The notes: generated from the letters alone by a model not told the origin. A DNA stretch of 64,000 bases from Pleurocapsa sp. PCC 7319 (GCF_000332195.1 NZ_KB235922.1:3879322-3943321), one strand, 5' to 3'. Counted from the first letter of the stretch, positions 15,259 to 25,343 are shown. Made by a program: numbers and translations.

Positions 15259-17289
15259 ATGTCTGCTGTAACTACTGCTCCCAAAAATTTTAACTTTCCC
15301 CTCACTGCTGTTGTCGGACAAGAGGCAATCAAGCTAGCCTTATTATTATCTGCCGTCGATCCAGAACTGGGGGGAGTAGCGATCGCTGGTCGTCGTGGAA
15401 CAGCTAAGTCGGTTATGGCGCGGGCAATTTATAATCTTTTGCCACCAATAGAAATTATTAAGGGTTCACTCTACAATTGCGACCCTACCCAACCTCAAAA
15501 TTGGGATGATGATACCGTCGCTAAATATGGTGGTACTGCTATAGAAGATATCCCCACCCAAATCATTCCTGCTCCTTTTGTGCAGATACCTTTAGGAGTA
15601 ACAGAGGATAGATTATTGGGTTCAGTAGATGTCGAAGAATCTGTTAAGCAAGGTGAACCCATATTTCAGCCAGGATTACTAGCTCAAGCGCATCGCGGAG
15701 TATTGTATATCGATGAAATTAACCTCTTAGACGATCAAATAGCTAACCAATTGTTAACGGTTTTGACCGATGGACGTAATGTCATTGAACGGGAAGGAAT
15801 TAGTTTTCAGCATCCTTGTAAACCGCTTTTAATTGCTACCTATAATCCAGAAGAAGGAGTTTTGCGAGAACATCTCTTAGATCGGATTGCGATCGCTCTT
15901 TCTGCAGATGGCATATTATCTCTTGAACAACGGGTAGAAGCGGTTAATCAGGTAATCGACTTTACCAACTCTCCTCAAGAATTTGTTAGTGCTTATGAGG
16001 ATGATATGGATAGCCTGAAAACTGATATCATTCTGGCGCGGGAATGGCTTAAGGAAGTCAAAATAACTCACGATCAAGTTCTCTATTTAGTGCAAGAAGC
16101 AGTCAGGGGGACAGTAGAAGGACATCGAGCTGAACTATTTGCTGTTAGGGTAGCTAAAGCTTGTGCCGCCTTAGATGGGAGAGATAACGTTACTGCTGAT
16201 GATTTGCGTAAAGCAGTAGAACTAGTAATTATTCCTCGCGCTACTACTATCGAAGCACCCCCTGAAGATGCACCCCAGCCTCCACCACCCCCACCGCAAC
16301 AGCAACAACCAGACGACGAGTCCGATCAGGATCAAGACGAAGAAGAACAGGAAGAAGAGGAACAGGAAGAAGACCAAGAGCAAGAACCGCCAGCAATACC
16401 CGATGAATTTGTCTTTGATATTGAAGGGGTAGTTCTCGATCCTAGTGTGCTGACTTTTGCCCAAACTATGCAACGCCAGGGTAAATCTGGTGCACGCAGT
16501 TTGATCTTTTCCGAAGATCGCGGGCGATATATTAAGCCGATGATTCCTAAAGGCAAAGTCAAAAGAATTGCCGTGGATGCCACTTTGCGAAGTGCTGCCC
16601 CATATCAAAAAGCTCGACGGGAACGCAACCCAGACCGCAAAGTCATTGTCGAACAAAGTGATTTGCGCTCTAAACGCATGGCGCGGAAGGCAGGTTCTTT
16701 AATTGTGTTTGTAGTTGATGCCTCTGGCTCCATGGCACTGAATAGGATGCAGTCGGCAAAAGGTGCAGTAATGCGTTTATTAACAGAAGCTTACGAAAAC
16801 CGAGATCAGATATCCTTAATCCCCTTTAGAGGCGAACGCGCCGATGTTCTCTTGCCTCCCACTCGCTCAATTACAATGGCAAAAGGTAGACTAGAAAGTC
16901 TTCCTTGTGGTGGTGGCTCTCCCCTATCCCATGGTTTAACTCAAGCTGTAAACGTTGGTATCAATGCTCAAATGTCCGGGGATATTGGGCAGGTAGTAAT
17001 AGTTGCCATTACCGATGGTCGGGGAAATATTCCCTTGTCCCGTTCCTTAGGTGAACCACAAGAAGAAGGAGCCGAAAAACCCAATATTAAAGAAGAACTT
17101 CTCGATATTGCTGGTAAAATTCGGGCTTTAAATATGAAATTGTTGGTAATTGATACCGAAAGTCGTTTTGTCTCTACTGGCTTTGCTAAAGAATTAGCGA
17201 AACAAGCTGGCGGTACATATTATCATTTACCTAAAGCAACGGATCGGGCGATCGCCGATATGGCAAGAGGTGCAATTTCTCAGATGTAG
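15259..17289 (+). CDS. chlD: Magnesium chelatase subunit D
   Basis: A 676-residue ChlD. With ChlI and ChlH it inserts Mg into protoporphyrin IX, the first committed step of chlorophyll synthesis. The N-terminal AAA+ domain has a Walker-A-like GRRGTAKS at residues 44-51. A Pro- and then Asp/Glu-rich linker (about 335-378) separates it from a C-terminal von Willebrand A domain, with the MIDAS motif DASGS near residue 487 and the TDGRGN stretch later. Length and order fit the family. An AAGGAACC ribosome-binding sequence precedes the ATG. chlI and chlH are not in the window. Confidence 0.96.
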   Translation: MSAVTTAPKNFNFPLTAVVGQEAIKLALLLSAVDPELGGVAIAGRRGTAKSVMARAIYNLLPPIEIIKGSLYNCDPTQPQNWDDDTVAKYGGTAIEDIPTQIIPAPFVQIPLGVTEDRLLGSVDVEESVKQGEPIFQPGLLAQAHRGVLYIDEINLLDDQIANQLLTVLTDGRNVIEREGISFQHPCKPLLIATYNPEEGVLREHLLDRIAIALSADGILSLEQRVEAVNQVIDFTNSPQEFVSAYEDDMDSLKTDIILAREWLKEVKITHDQVLYLVQEAVRGTVEGHRAELFAVRVAKACAALDGRDNVTADDLRKAVELVIIPRATTIEAPPEDAPQPPPPPPQQQQPDDESDQDQDEEEQEEEEQEEDQEQEPPAIPDEFVFDIEGVVLDPSVLTFAQTMQRQGKSGARSLIFSEDRGRYIKPMIPKGKVKRIAVDATLRSAAPYQKARRERNPDRKVIVEQSDLRSKRMARKAGSLIVFVVDASGSMALNRMQSAKGAVMRLLTEAYENRDQISLIPFRGERADVLLPPTRSITMAKGRLESLPCGGGSPLSHGLTQAVNVGINAQMSGDIGQVVIVAITDGRGNIPLSRSLGEPQEEGAEKPNIKEELLDIAGKIRALNMKLLVIDTESRFVSTGFAKELAKQAGGTYYHLPKATDRAIADMARGAISQM

Positions 17290-17292
17290 TTA

Positions 17293-17423
17293 TATAGCGT
17301 TTCTTGTATAAATGAGATACATCTTCGTGGAGTTGGGGAAGAGGGAACAGGCAATAGGGAACAGGGGGTTAAGGTTTTTGACTAAGTTTATATTTGTACC
17401 TCACTTATTTGAGAACCGTTATA
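17293..17423. mobile_element. MITE-like element between chlD and recN
   Basis: A 131-base element with 28-base imperfect terminal inverted repeats (21 of 28 match): the left end is TATAGCGTTTCTTGTATAAA and the reverse complement of the right end is TATAACGGTTCTCAAATAAG. TATA at the borders suggests TA target use. No open frame lies inside; the centre holds a GGGAACAGG-type repeat. The mobilising transposase is not in the window. Confidence 0.6.
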
Positions 17424-17481
17424 GTTGTTTTAAATGTTGTTTTTAATTTTGATTCCAGCTAGCTCATATTGATATCTGTAA

Positions 17482-19245
17482 ATGCTCGTTAATCTAAAAA
17501 TTAATAATTTTGCTTTGGTTGATTCCTTAGAACTTGATTTAGATAAAGGATTAAGTGTACTAACTGGAGAAACTGGTGCCGGTAAATCAATTATTCTCGA
17601 TGCCATTGATATTGTATTGGGTGGTAAGGCAAATAACCGTATGATTCGGACTGGTAGCGATCGCTCACTCATCGAAGCCTCATTTCAGATTAGCTCCAGT
17701 CTTAATAAGTGGTTGACAGAGCAAGAAATTGACCCCTTAGAAGAAGACTTACTGATTTGTAGCCGTGAACTAGTAAATGGGAAAAGTAATCTCAGATCTC
17801 GTAGTCGGATTAATGGGGTCTTAGTTAATCGTCAGTTGATGGCAGAATTGCGCTCCTATTTAGTAGAAATAACGGCTCAAGGACAAACGGTAAATTTATT
17901 AATTGCTGAAAAGCAAAGGGATTTGTTAGATGCCTATGGTGGTAAATCGATTAGTAATCAGCTAGTTAAAGTTTCTCGTAGTTATGAAGCGGCACAAGAA
18001 ATAAAAAGAGAACTAGAGCAGCGAGTTCAATCAGAACAAGAACTATTACAAAGACAAGATTTATTAGAGTTTCAGCTCAAAGATTTAAACGAAGCAGAAT
18101 TATCCGATGCCAATGAATTAGAGGACTTGGAACAGGAACGCGATCGCCTATCTCATGTGGTGGAATTACAACAATTAGGTCATCAAGCCTATCAATTGCT
18201 CTACGAGGGCGATCGTGATGAACCAGCAGCGGCGGATCTTTTGGGTAAGTCGGAATCATGCCTGATGGAAATGGCAGAATACGATTCCGAATTAGCTCCT
18301 ATTTTGGAAATGGTACAGTCTGGTTTAGCACAGATCGTGGAAGCAGGACAACAAATTAGTAGTTATAGCGAAGGTCTAGAAGCAGATCCCGAACGCTTGA
18401 GTGAGATTGAATCGAGAATCAGACAATTAAAAAATATTTGTCGTAAATATGGCCCTGATTTATCAGATGCGATCGCCCTTCTAGAACAGTTAGAACAAGA
18501 ATTAGCCCAAATTACCGACGGTGGACAATCAATTGAGGTTTTGCAACAAGAATACCAATTAGCAATCGACCATTTAACTGAGGAAAGTCAAAAGCTAACT
18601 AAACTTCGCCAAAAAGCAGCTAATAAACTAGAAAAACAGCTAGTCAAAGAACTAAAACCTCTGGCGATGGACAAAGTGGTATTTGAATGTCGTCTACTAG
18701 AAATTTCTCCCACGGCGATGGGTGCAGACAAAGTAGTATTTTATTTTAGTCCCAATGCTGGAGAAAAAATCCAACCCCTATCGGTAATTGCTTCTGGTGG
18801 GGAGATGAGCCGCTTTTTACTGGCTCTCAAATCCTGTTTTACTGATACAGAACAATACTCAAGTACTCTAATCTTTGATGAAATTGATGCCGGGGTATCG
18901 GGTAAAGTAGCTCAGGCGATCGCCGAAAAACTCCATCAACTCGGCAAACAACATCAGGTATTGTGCGTTACCCATCAACCCCTAATTGCTGCCATGGCTC
19001 AGGGACATTTCAAAGTAGAGAAAACAATTATCGAAGAGACTTCTCAATCCCATAAATCTAAACAGAAAAATGGTAACTCTGGTATCTCCGATATTCGCAC
19101 AGTAGTTCGAGTTAAACCCTTGAAGGAACAGCAAAATCGGGCAGCCGAGTTAGCCCAAATTACGGGAGGACACTCCGCCGAAGATGCGATCGCCTTTGCG
19201 AAATCTTTGTTAACTAAAGCAGCTAAGCACCGAGACTCTCAATAA
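17482..19245 (+). CDS. recN: DNA repair protein RecN
   Basis: A 587-residue SMC-like ATPase acting in double-strand-break repair and recombination. The N-terminal ABC half has Walker A GETGAGKS at residues 29-36. A long coiled-coil middle region follows (about 155-390). The C-terminal half carries the signature ASGGEMSRFLLALK, Walker B TLIFDEIDAGVSG and a CVTHQP switch histidine. Length is normal. It is monocistronic as far as visible, and no LexA-type box was identified upstream. Confidence 0.95.
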   Translation: MLVNLKINNFALVDSLELDLDKGLSVLTGETGAGKSIILDAIDIVLGGKANNRMIRTGSDRSLIEASFQISSSLNKWLTEQEIDPLEEDLLICSRELVNGKSNLRSRSRINGVLVNRQLMAELRSYLVEITAQGQTVNLLIAEKQRDLLDAYGGKSISNQLVKVSRSYEAAQEIKRELEQRVQSEQELLQRQDLLEFQLKDLNEAELSDANELEDLEQERDRLSHVVELQQLGHQAYQLLYEGDRDEPAAADLLGKSESCLMEMAEYDSELAPILEMVQSGLAQIVEAGQQISSYSEGLEADPERLSEIESRIRQLKNICRKYGPDLSDAIALLEQLEQELAQITDGGQSIEVLQQEYQLAIDHLTEESQKLTKLRQKAANKLEKQLVKELKPLAMDKVVFECRLLEISPTAMGADKVVFYFSPNAGEKIQPLSVIASGGEMSRFLLALKSCFTDTEQYSSTLIFDEIDAGVSGKVAQAIAEKLHQLGKQHQVLCVTHQPLIAAMAQGHFKVEKTIIEETSQSHKSKQKNGNSGISDIRTVVRVKPLKEQQNRAAELAQITGGHSAEDAIAFAKSLLTKAAKHRDSQ

Positions 19246-19690
19246 ATCACTATCAACTAAATTCATGGCGATCGCTATGAGTTCTTACCTATATATACCT
19301 ACTACCTAAAGCTCACCGATACAATAGTAATTGTTAGTAATTGTTAACCGAGAAGTATTGAATACTATTCTGAAAACAATTCTGGCGATCGCTTTGTTTC
19401 AAAATAGCTGGTTTAAACCTTATTTTATCGTTCAATAAATCAAAACAAGGAACTCTGAAACAACTGATTTTTTAAAAAGATCCCAAATGGGTTCTATAAG
19501 TACACAGACAGAATTAATTACACAAATTGTTTTGAAAACTCACGAGTAAGCCCTACTCTACCCGTGGGACGTAGCGTATGAAGAGCGTAACACGACTTAC
19601 CCACAGCTCCTCATTCCTGCATATCTTCGTCTAAACTCACATATTAGGTCATCAAGAACACTTTAATTCCACACTGGAGAGATAAGGATA
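19246..19690. other. Spacer of 445 bases
   Basis: No gene seen. It contains two HIP1-type sites and a TAATTGTTA direct repeat near 19330. A GC-richer block at about 19555-19610 has GTGGG and CCCAC, and AGCG and GCGT, placed as nested inverted repeats and could fold into a stem. The ribosome-binding site of the next gene (AAGGAT) is at its right end. Confidence 0.4.
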
Positions 19691-19960
19691 ATGGTTTGGA
19701 CTAAATACACGAAAGGTCTTGTTAGTGGCACCATCATCCCCCTATCCGAGCTACGCCAAGAAATTCTCCATTTAAAGCAGAACCGTACATTTATTCGTAA
19801 TTTATGTTTAATGTCGCTGACGATCATTGCTAGCTCGATTAGTATCGCCGACATATATCATCATCCCTACACAATAGCGAAACAAGAAAAATGCGATCAG
19901 TTATTTCAAGCTATGTCTGCTGCTGCCGTAATTAAAACCTATCAGACGTTTCCCCAATAA
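19691..19960 (+). CDS. Hypothetical small protein with one possible membrane helix
   Basis: An 89-residue protein with a well-placed AAGGAT ribosome-binding sequence just before its ATG. It has a basic N-terminal third, a moderately hydrophobic segment (NLCLMSLTIIASSISIADIY, residues about 41-60) and a hydrophilic tail. I recognise no family. The ribosome-binding site is the main reason to accept it; the coding character is modest. It could be a type-II membrane peptide. Confidence 0.45.
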   Translation: MVWTKYTKGLVSGTIIPLSELRQEILHLKQNRTFIRNLCLMSLTIIASSISIADIYHHPYTIAKQEKCDQLFQAMSAAAVIKTYQTFPQ

Positions 19961-20099
19961 TTTGGTTAAGTTGCCGAAATAGAAATTAGAGTCAAAGAAT
20001 AGAGCAGAAATGTTTATTGTCCTATCTTGAATAATAATGTTGTTGTGCTCGTCATGATACGGTAGAGTCCTCGCCTTGAAATTAAGTTTTTTATTAGAA

Positions 20100-21227
20100 A
20101 TGAATTTGAAAAAGAGCTTATTGATTTTTTTCTTGAGTTTATCGATACTTATTGCTTGTTCTCATTATCCGCTTAATTCTAATAGTCTCCAAGAAATAGC
20201 AGCAGACAACAGTAATTTTCAATATATAGGTAGAGTTAACTGGCAAAATCCTCAAGCTCCAATCTTTTCTTTTCCTGCTACAGCAGCTAGATTTAATTTT
20301 GAGGGAACAACTTTAAAACTGAAACTCGCCGATGATAATTGGGGAGGAACTAATTACATTGGGGTCTATCTTGATGATAATCCCGTGCCAATTATTATTA
20401 ATTTAGATAATGATGTTCAACCTCAAATGTATTCAGTAGCTGAAGGTTTAGAAGACCGTATTCACCAAGCTCTAGTTATAAAAAGAAATGATTATGTTAC
20501 TGGAGAATTTTCTTTTCATGGCATTGCTATTGATGCTAATAAAAACCTTAGACCTCCAGAGATTAAAACCAATCGAAAAATTGAAGTTTATGGCGATTCT
20601 ATTTCATCAGGCTCAGTAGTAGAGTACGAGCAAACAAGCACCCAAGATCCAGAAGGAGATACTAATAATTTATCTAATGGTTATCTTTCTTTTGGAGCAA
20701 TGTTAGCTAGAGATTATCAAGCTCAATTAAGTTTAATCGCCCAAGCAGGAATTTCTCTAGTAGATGGTTATGGTTTTTGGAATAATGGCACTGGGATGGA
20801 AATGGTATATGACAAAATCAAACCGCTAAAGGACGCACCTCGCTGGGATTTTGGTCAATATATTCCTAATTTAGTTATTATTGCTCTTGGTCAGAACGAT
20901 TCTGCCACTATTGATTTGAACTCCGACCTAAACAGTATCCAATGGCAAGAACACTATCAAAGTTTTCTGCTCGATCTTCGTAGTAAATATCCTAATGCTT
21001 ATTTTGTTTGTATGTTTCCCAATATGTTTCATGATCGCGTTTGGGATAATTATTTAACAGCAGCAGTAGCTCGATACAAAAATGAGCATAATGACGATCA
21101 AGTTTATTCACTAATTACTGAACAAGTTACTCCAGGTCATCCTAGAGTAAGCGAACAAAAATTAATGGCGGATGCTCTGAAAAATTTAATTGAGACTACT
21201 TTAGTCCCCGCTGGTTTTAATTGGTAG
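20100..21227 (+). CDS. SGNH/GDSL esterase lipoprotein, CE2-like
   Basis: 375 residues from ATG 20100; a TTG eight codons upstream is possible but gives a poorer signal peptide. The N-terminus MNLKKSLLIFFLSLSILIAC has a lipobox with the lipid-attachment Cys, so it is a membrane-anchored lipoprotein. A jelly-roll-like N domain follows (GRVNWQNPQAPIFSFPATAA). The SGNH hydrolase part has the nucleophile motif YGDSIS and ALGQND, and ends with PGHPRVSE, which supplies the His. This two-domain order is that of carbohydrate esterase family 2, so removal of acetyl groups from polysaccharide is likely. It shares no operon with its neighbours. Confidence 0.85.
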   Translation: MNLKKSLLIFFLSLSILIACSHYPLNSNSLQEIAADNSNFQYIGRVNWQNPQAPIFSFPATAARFNFEGTTLKLKLADDNWGGTNYIGVYLDDNPVPIIINLDNDVQPQMYSVAEGLEDRIHQALVIKRNDYVTGEFSFHGIAIDANKNLRPPEIKTNRKIEVYGDSISSGSVVEYEQTSTQDPEGDTNNLSNGYLSFGAMLARDYQAQLSLIAQAGISLVDGYGFWNNGTGMEMVYDKIKPLKDAPRWDFGQYIPNLVIIALGQNDSATIDLNSDLNSIQWQEHYQSFLLDLRSKYPNAYFVCMFPNMFHDRVWDNYLTAAVARYKNEHNDDQVYSLITEQVTPGHPRVSEQKLMADALKNLIETTLVPAGFNW

Positions 21228-21292
21228 TTTGATAGCTGACTTACTAGCACAAGTAGCTGAAAGACATATATTGCAAGGATTTTTTCGAGTCT

Positions 21293-21919
21293 ATGCCAAG
21301 TAGTATGACATTGAGCAGTATTACAGGATTGTTTGGAGCCATGATTGCTTTAGCAATCTTACCGAGTCCTAGTGTGTTCGCTGTAGTAGCAAGATCGATT
21401 GCATCTGGATTCTCTTATGGTCTGGTGACAGTAATCGGAATATTAGTTGGCGATTTTTTCTTCATAATTTTGGCTATTTATGGTTTATCGGCGATCGCTG
21501 AAACTATGGACAGTTTATTTATTCTCGTAAAATATCTTGGTGGTAGTTACCTGATTTGCTTAGGCATCAAGTTCTGGAATACAAAATTAAAGTCTGTAGA
21601 GATTGAAGGTATTCAGGAATCCTCTTTGATGTCCAGTTTCTTGAGTGGATTATTGATTACGCTAAGTGATTCCAAAGCAATCTTCTTTTATATGAGTTTT
21701 TTTCCTGCTTTTCTAGATTTGCAGAATGTAGCTATTCTAGACACAATGATAATTATGATGGTCGCGACTATAGCTGTAGGTGGGGGAAAGCTTGGTTATG
21801 CATACATGGCAGATAAGTCTAGATTGGTTTTTCAAAGTTCAAGAGCTAAGAGAGTAATGAACATTACTGCTGGTACTGTCATGATTATCACTGGCATTTT
21901 TTTAATGGCGAAGACTTAA
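21293..21919 (+). CDS. LysE family transporter
   Basis: A 208-residue membrane protein of the LysE/RhtB exporter family. Six hydrophobic segments are seen. The family mark is the first loop LPSPSVFAVVARSIASGFSYGL (residues about 23-44), resembling the PGPN-type motif, and YLGGSYLICLGIKFW near 84-98 follows the conserved GAxYLxxxG pattern. It would export amino acids or related small molecules; the substrate cannot be assigned. It starts 65 bases after the esterase stop, so it may be read from the same transcript. Confidence 0.85.
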   Translation: MPSSMTLSSITGLFGAMIALAILPSPSVFAVVARSIASGFSYGLVTVIGILVGDFFFIILAIYGLSAIAETMDSLFILVKYLGGSYLICLGIKFWNTKLKSVEIEGIQESSLMSSFLSGLLITLSDSKAIFFYMSFFPAFLDLQNVAILDTMIIMMVATIAVGGGKLGYAYMADKSRLVFQSSRAKRVMNITAGTVMIITGIFLMAKT

Positions 21920-21993
21920 GATATTTGGGTTCGGAGTTTGGAATTCTGAAGACTAGGGGTAATTCACCTCCAGAAACTAATATATCGTTTGTA

Positions 21994-22014
21994 GCAATAG
22001 CTATCAGCTATTGC
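21994..22014. terminator. Perfect short hairpin after the LysE gene
   Basis: GCAATAGCT, a three-base loop, then AGCTATTGC. It lies 75 bases past the LysE-family stop and about 65 bases past the stop of the convergent small gene at 22079. It is suited to act between the convergent genes, but it lacks a long T run. Confidence 0.45.
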
Positions 22015-22078
22015 TCGTTTAGAGGATAGGTTATGCGAGATACTGTTTTTCTATGCTGCATATACCAACACTTATTTT

Positions 22079-22243
22079 CTAATAGTCATTGTCAGCAACG
22101 CAAATCCCTTTACATTTAATACCGTTACTAGCCGTGCGTAGACAATGGGGACATAAAATCTTTTCGGTTTCAGTTCCTTGATTAATCTCCTGACTGATAT
22201 TTGCTTGAGTATTGTCTTGTTTAGTCTCAGTTTTTAATGTCAT
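22079..22243 (-). CDS. Small zinc-ribbon-like protein, conserved in cyanobacteria
   Basis: A 54-residue frame with ATG at 22241-22243 and TAG at 22079-22081. The first 28 residues are polar and Gln/Thr-rich. The second half, ILCPHCLRTASNGIKCKGIC, then VADNDY, has four Cys in a CxxC...CxxxC arrangement typical of a structural zinc site. From memory, this C-terminal pattern with the ending VAD-DY recurs in short cyanobacterial proteins of unknown role; I could not check this by search. The gene lies convergent to the LysE gene. Frame, Cys spacing and codon pattern support it; no strong ribosome-binding site is visible. Confidence 0.65.
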   Translation of the reverse strand: MTLKTETKQDNTQANISQEINQGTETEKILCPHCLRTASNGIKCKGICVADNDY

Positions 22244-22552
22244 CAGAAAAATGTGAAGTTTTTTTACAGTTTATATTCTACATTTTACGAATTATTTCAG
22301 TTCTAGGGCGTGTCATTAACATGACGATCGCTCTGAATATGAACAACGATATTGTGCAAACCTGCAAGCCAAAATTAGACGATGCGTAATTTCTGGATAT
22401 GTGCGAAAGGAAAATCAATTGAGAAGTAAAAAATGTAATCTTGCATACATATTGCTCGTCCCACGTATTAATTCATTAAGAATAAGAATATCTGAATAAT
22501 TTATATCTTGCTCGCTAATACCAAGTTAATTATTAAAAATAGAGATTTTACG
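22244..22552. other. Spacer of about 310 bases
   Basis: No gene and no strong structure seen, apart from a small GTCAT-TAAC-ATGAC hairpin near 22313 and one HIP1-like site. It holds the divergent promoters of the zinc-ribbon gene (minus) and the gene at 22553 (plus). Confidence 0.4.
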
Positions 22553-22813
22553 ATGAAAGAGAAACAGTTTCACACGGTAGAACTATCAACAATTAAGCAT
22601 ATTACTGTCGAAGACATTATGACAGGAAAAGGAATTGCGGCTGAGAATCTAGACTATTCCTCGTCTATCCCCACTGGACCAATAGGTATCCCACATCAAA
22701 ATAGAGATAATAGCTTACAAGTAATTCAAACAAAATGGGGTGCAATTAATTATGAGGTTTTTATGACCAGTAATTCGAAATTGGAAAGATATCGTGGCAG
22801 GCTTGGCTGCTAA
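22553..22813 (+). CDS. Hypothetical 86-residue protein
   Basis: Starts MKEKQFHTVELSTIKHITVE; an in-frame start 15 codons upstream (22508) is possible but reads as non-coding. The middle is Gly/Pro-rich (SSSIPTGPIGIPHQN) and the end is basic (KLERYRGRLGC). I recognise no family. The charged N-terminal half followed by a small-residue-rich part recalls some peptide precursors, but no modification enzyme is nearby. The next gene encodes a transketolase-like enzyme 190 bases on. Low certainty that it is translated. Confidence 0.4.
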   Translation: MKEKQFHTVELSTIKHITVEDIMTGKGIAAENLDYSSSIPTGPIGIPHQNRDNSLQVIQTKWGAINYEVFMTSNSKLERYRGRLGC

Positions 22814-23003
22814 ATTTTTGTGTTGCTATAGTTAATAAAAGCTTTTTTGAAAAATCATTTCCCTCAGATACCATAACCCGATAAACTTGAACTTGTTTGA
22901 CACTCTATCTGAATATTAGATTTCTTTTTCTAAAAATTGACATCATTTTTGGTGTAGCAATTTTTTAATACATAGCTTTACTAAAACACAAAAGAATTAA
23001 ATC

Positions 23004-24917
23004 ATGACTGCAACAAGCACTCGTTTCCCCATCGATTTAGACGCTTATAAGCCTTTGGCTTTAGACCCTAGCAATTCCACTTTGACAGATGAACAAAAAG
23101 AGACCTTAAAAGCTAATATTCAGCTTTGCCGTGAGACGATCGTCTTCTTTACTGCGACTGGTGCAGCTAGAGGGGTTGGAGGACATACAGGAGGACCTTT
23201 CGATACCGTCCCCGAAGTTATGATCCTAGATGCCTTTTTCCGAGGTGCGCCTGATAAATTTGTGCCGATCTTCTTTGATGAAGCAGGACACCGTGTAGCT
23301 ACTCAGTATTTAATGGCAGCACTTAATGGTGACTTACCTAAAGAAAATTTACTCAACTATCGTGCTGCTAACTCTAAATTACCTGGTCATCCTGAATTGG
23401 GTTTAACTCCTGGGGTTAAATTTAGTTCTGGTCGTTTGGGACATATGTGGCCTTATATCAATGGTATAGCAATGGCTAACCCTGATAAAACGGTTGTTTG
23501 TTTGGGTTCTGACGGTTCGCAACAAGAAGGTAATGACGCTGAGGCAGCTCGTTTTGCAGTTGCTCAAAATCTGAATGTAAAGCTATTTATTGATGATAAC
23601 GATGTAACTATTGCCGGACATCCTTCTGATTATTTACCTGGCTATAGCGTAGAAAAAACTTTGACTGGTCATGGTTTAAGTGTTAACGAGGGAGATGGCG
23701 AAGATATTGATTCTCTCTATAGTCGTATGTGCGCTGCGGTAACTAGTGATGGTCCCATTGCTTTGATCAATAAGCGTCCCATGTGTCCTGGTATTGAAGG
23801 TATTGAAGGTTCTACTCACGGTCACGATGTAATTCCCGTTGATAAAGCGATCGTCTATCTCGAAAAACATGGTCAGGGTGCAGCAGCCGACTTTTTGAAA
23901 AACATCAAAAAGCCCAGTAATGATTACAAGTTCTTGGGAGTTAGCGACAAAGTTGGTTCTAACCGTAATGTCTTCGGTGAAGCTGTGGTATCCGTCCTCG
24001 GAAAGATGAGCGATGCTGAACGGAAAGAAAAAGTAATCTTTATTGATAGTGATTTAGAAGGCTCCTGTGGTTTCAAACAAATCCACGATGCCTATCCTGA
24101 TGTATTTATCCCTTCTGGCATCATGGAACGGGGTAATCTTTCTGCTGCGGCTGGTTTTGGCATGGAAGAGGGTAAGCAAGGAGTATTTGCTACTTTTAGT
24201 GCTTTCCTAGAGATGTGTATTTCCGAAATCACTATGGCACGGCTCAATAACTCTAACCTCCTCTGCCATTTCTCTCATGCTGGTATTGATGACATGGCAG
24301 ACAACACCTGTCACTTCGGTATCAATAATATGTTTGCGGACAATGGGCTAGACGACGGATATGAAACTCGTCTCTACTTCCCTGCTGATGCCAATCAAAT
24401 GCGTGCCTGTGTCAACAAAGTTTTCCACGATCCTGGAATGCGCTTTATCTTCTCCACTCGCTCCAAAGTGCCCATGATCCTAGACGAGTCGGGTAACGAA
24501 TTATTTAGCGGTGACTATACTTTTGCCCCTGGTAAAGACGAAGTTATTCGTGAAGGAGATGCTGGTTATATCGTCAGTTTTGGTGATGCTCTTTATCGTG
24601 CTTTAGATGCGGTAGAACGTCTGAAACAACAGGGAATAAACGTTGGTCTAATCAACAAATCTACCCTAAATGTTATCGATGAAGACATGATGGCGAAAAT
24701 CGGTAAAGCACCTTTTGTCATGGTAGTCGAATCATTTAACCGCCGTACTGGTTTAGGTAGTCGTTTTGGTTCTTGGTTACTAGAGAGAGGTTTAACTCCC
24801 AAGTATGGCTATCTTGGTGTGCATGAAGAAGGTTGTGGTGGACTTTGGGAACAATTCCCCTTCCAAGGAATCGATCCAGAAGGAATCATGAGTCACGTTA
24901 AAGGATTGATTGGTTAG
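23004..24917 (+). CDS. Transketolase-like thiamine-diphosphate enzyme
   Basis: A 637-residue protein of the transketolase superfamily. The N-terminal thiamine-diphosphate domain has GSDGSQQEGNDAEAARFA (about residues 168-185), the place of the GDG...N Mg/diphosphate motif, then LFIDDNDVTIAG. The central pyrimidine domain holds IMERGNLSAAAGFGMEEG with the catalytic Glu context. A C-terminal transketolase domain ends near GIMSHVKGLIG. The sequence departs clearly from the canonical Calvin-cycle transketolase, so it is probably the second transketolase-type protein of cyanobacteria and its substrates are uncertain. No neighbour gives a pathway hint. Confidence 0.85.
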   Translation: MTATSTRFPIDLDAYKPLALDPSNSTLTDEQKETLKANIQLCRETIVFFTATGAARGVGGHTGGPFDTVPEVMILDAFFRGAPDKFVPIFFDEAGHRVATQYLMAALNGDLPKENLLNYRAANSKLPGHPELGLTPGVKFSSGRLGHMWPYINGIAMANPDKTVVCLGSDGSQQEGNDAEAARFAVAQNLNVKLFIDDNDVTIAGHPSDYLPGYSVEKTLTGHGLSVNEGDGEDIDSLYSRMCAAVTSDGPIALINKRPMCPGIEGIEGSTHGHDVIPVDKAIVYLEKHGQGAAADFLKNIKKPSNDYKFLGVSDKVGSNRNVFGEAVVSVLGKMSDAERKEKVIFIDSDLEGSCGFKQIHDAYPDVFIPSGIMERGNLSAAAGFGMEEGKQGVFATFSAFLEMCISEITMARLNNSNLLCHFSHAGIDDMADNTCHFGINNMFADNGLDDGYETRLYFPADANQMRACVNKVFHDPGMRFIFSTRSKVPMILDESGNELFSGDYTFAPGKDEVIREGDAGYIVSFGDALYRALDAVERLKQQGINVGLINKSTLNVIDEDMMAKIGKAPFVMVVESFNRRTGLGSRFGSWLLERGLTPKYGYLGVHEEGCGGLWEQFPFQGIDPEGIMSHVKGLIG

Positions 24918-25025
24918 TTTCTTAGCTATCGGCTATTAGAGATTGTCTGAAAAGTCTAATTGACACATTTAATTCCCCTTAATTCTCCTGATCAACTCCA
25001 AAATACTGAATCTAGCCCCCCCTAG

Positions 25026-25077
25026 CCCCCAAACTTGGGGGAACAAGATCTTAAATTCCCCCAGAATTGGGGGATTT
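25026..25077. repeat. REP-like palindromic block
   Basis: Two successive G/C-run hairpins, CCCCCAA with TTGGGGG and AAATTCCCCC with GGGGGATTT. These are typical of dispersed palindromic sequences in cyanobacterial spacers. It could help end transcription of the transketolase gene. Confidence 0.55.
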
Positions 25078-25185
25078 AGGGAACAAAAATCTCAGAAACG
25101 AAACACAGGAGACTTATGTGTACACGGTAGCCCAAAGCGTGAGAAAGAGTTTGGTTGAGGTTCAAACCTGCTTCCAAACGAGTCC

Positions 25186-25218
25186 AACTCCGAACTACTA
25201 ACTACTAACTACTAACTA
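25186..25218. repeat. Heptamer tandem array (AACTACT)n
   Basis: AACTCCG followed by about three and a half copies of AACTACT. It is a period-7 array of the kind also found at 7813, 32818, 33149 and 40087. Confidence 0.75.
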
Positions 25219-25343
25219 GAGCGAAGCGACTTTGACCTGAGCAAAAAAGCGATCGCTTTATTCTGTTTAAAAAATAAATTTCAGCAATTTGCATAAAAAG
25301 ATTAGACCATTCGTAACTAGTAAATGTAAGCAAAAAATACACT

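Noticed and set aside
22553-24917. RiPP gene cluster formed by the small protein and its neighbour
   Set aside because: The neighbour is a transketolase-like enzyme, not a modification enzyme, and no protease or transporter partner is adjacent in a RiPP-like order.
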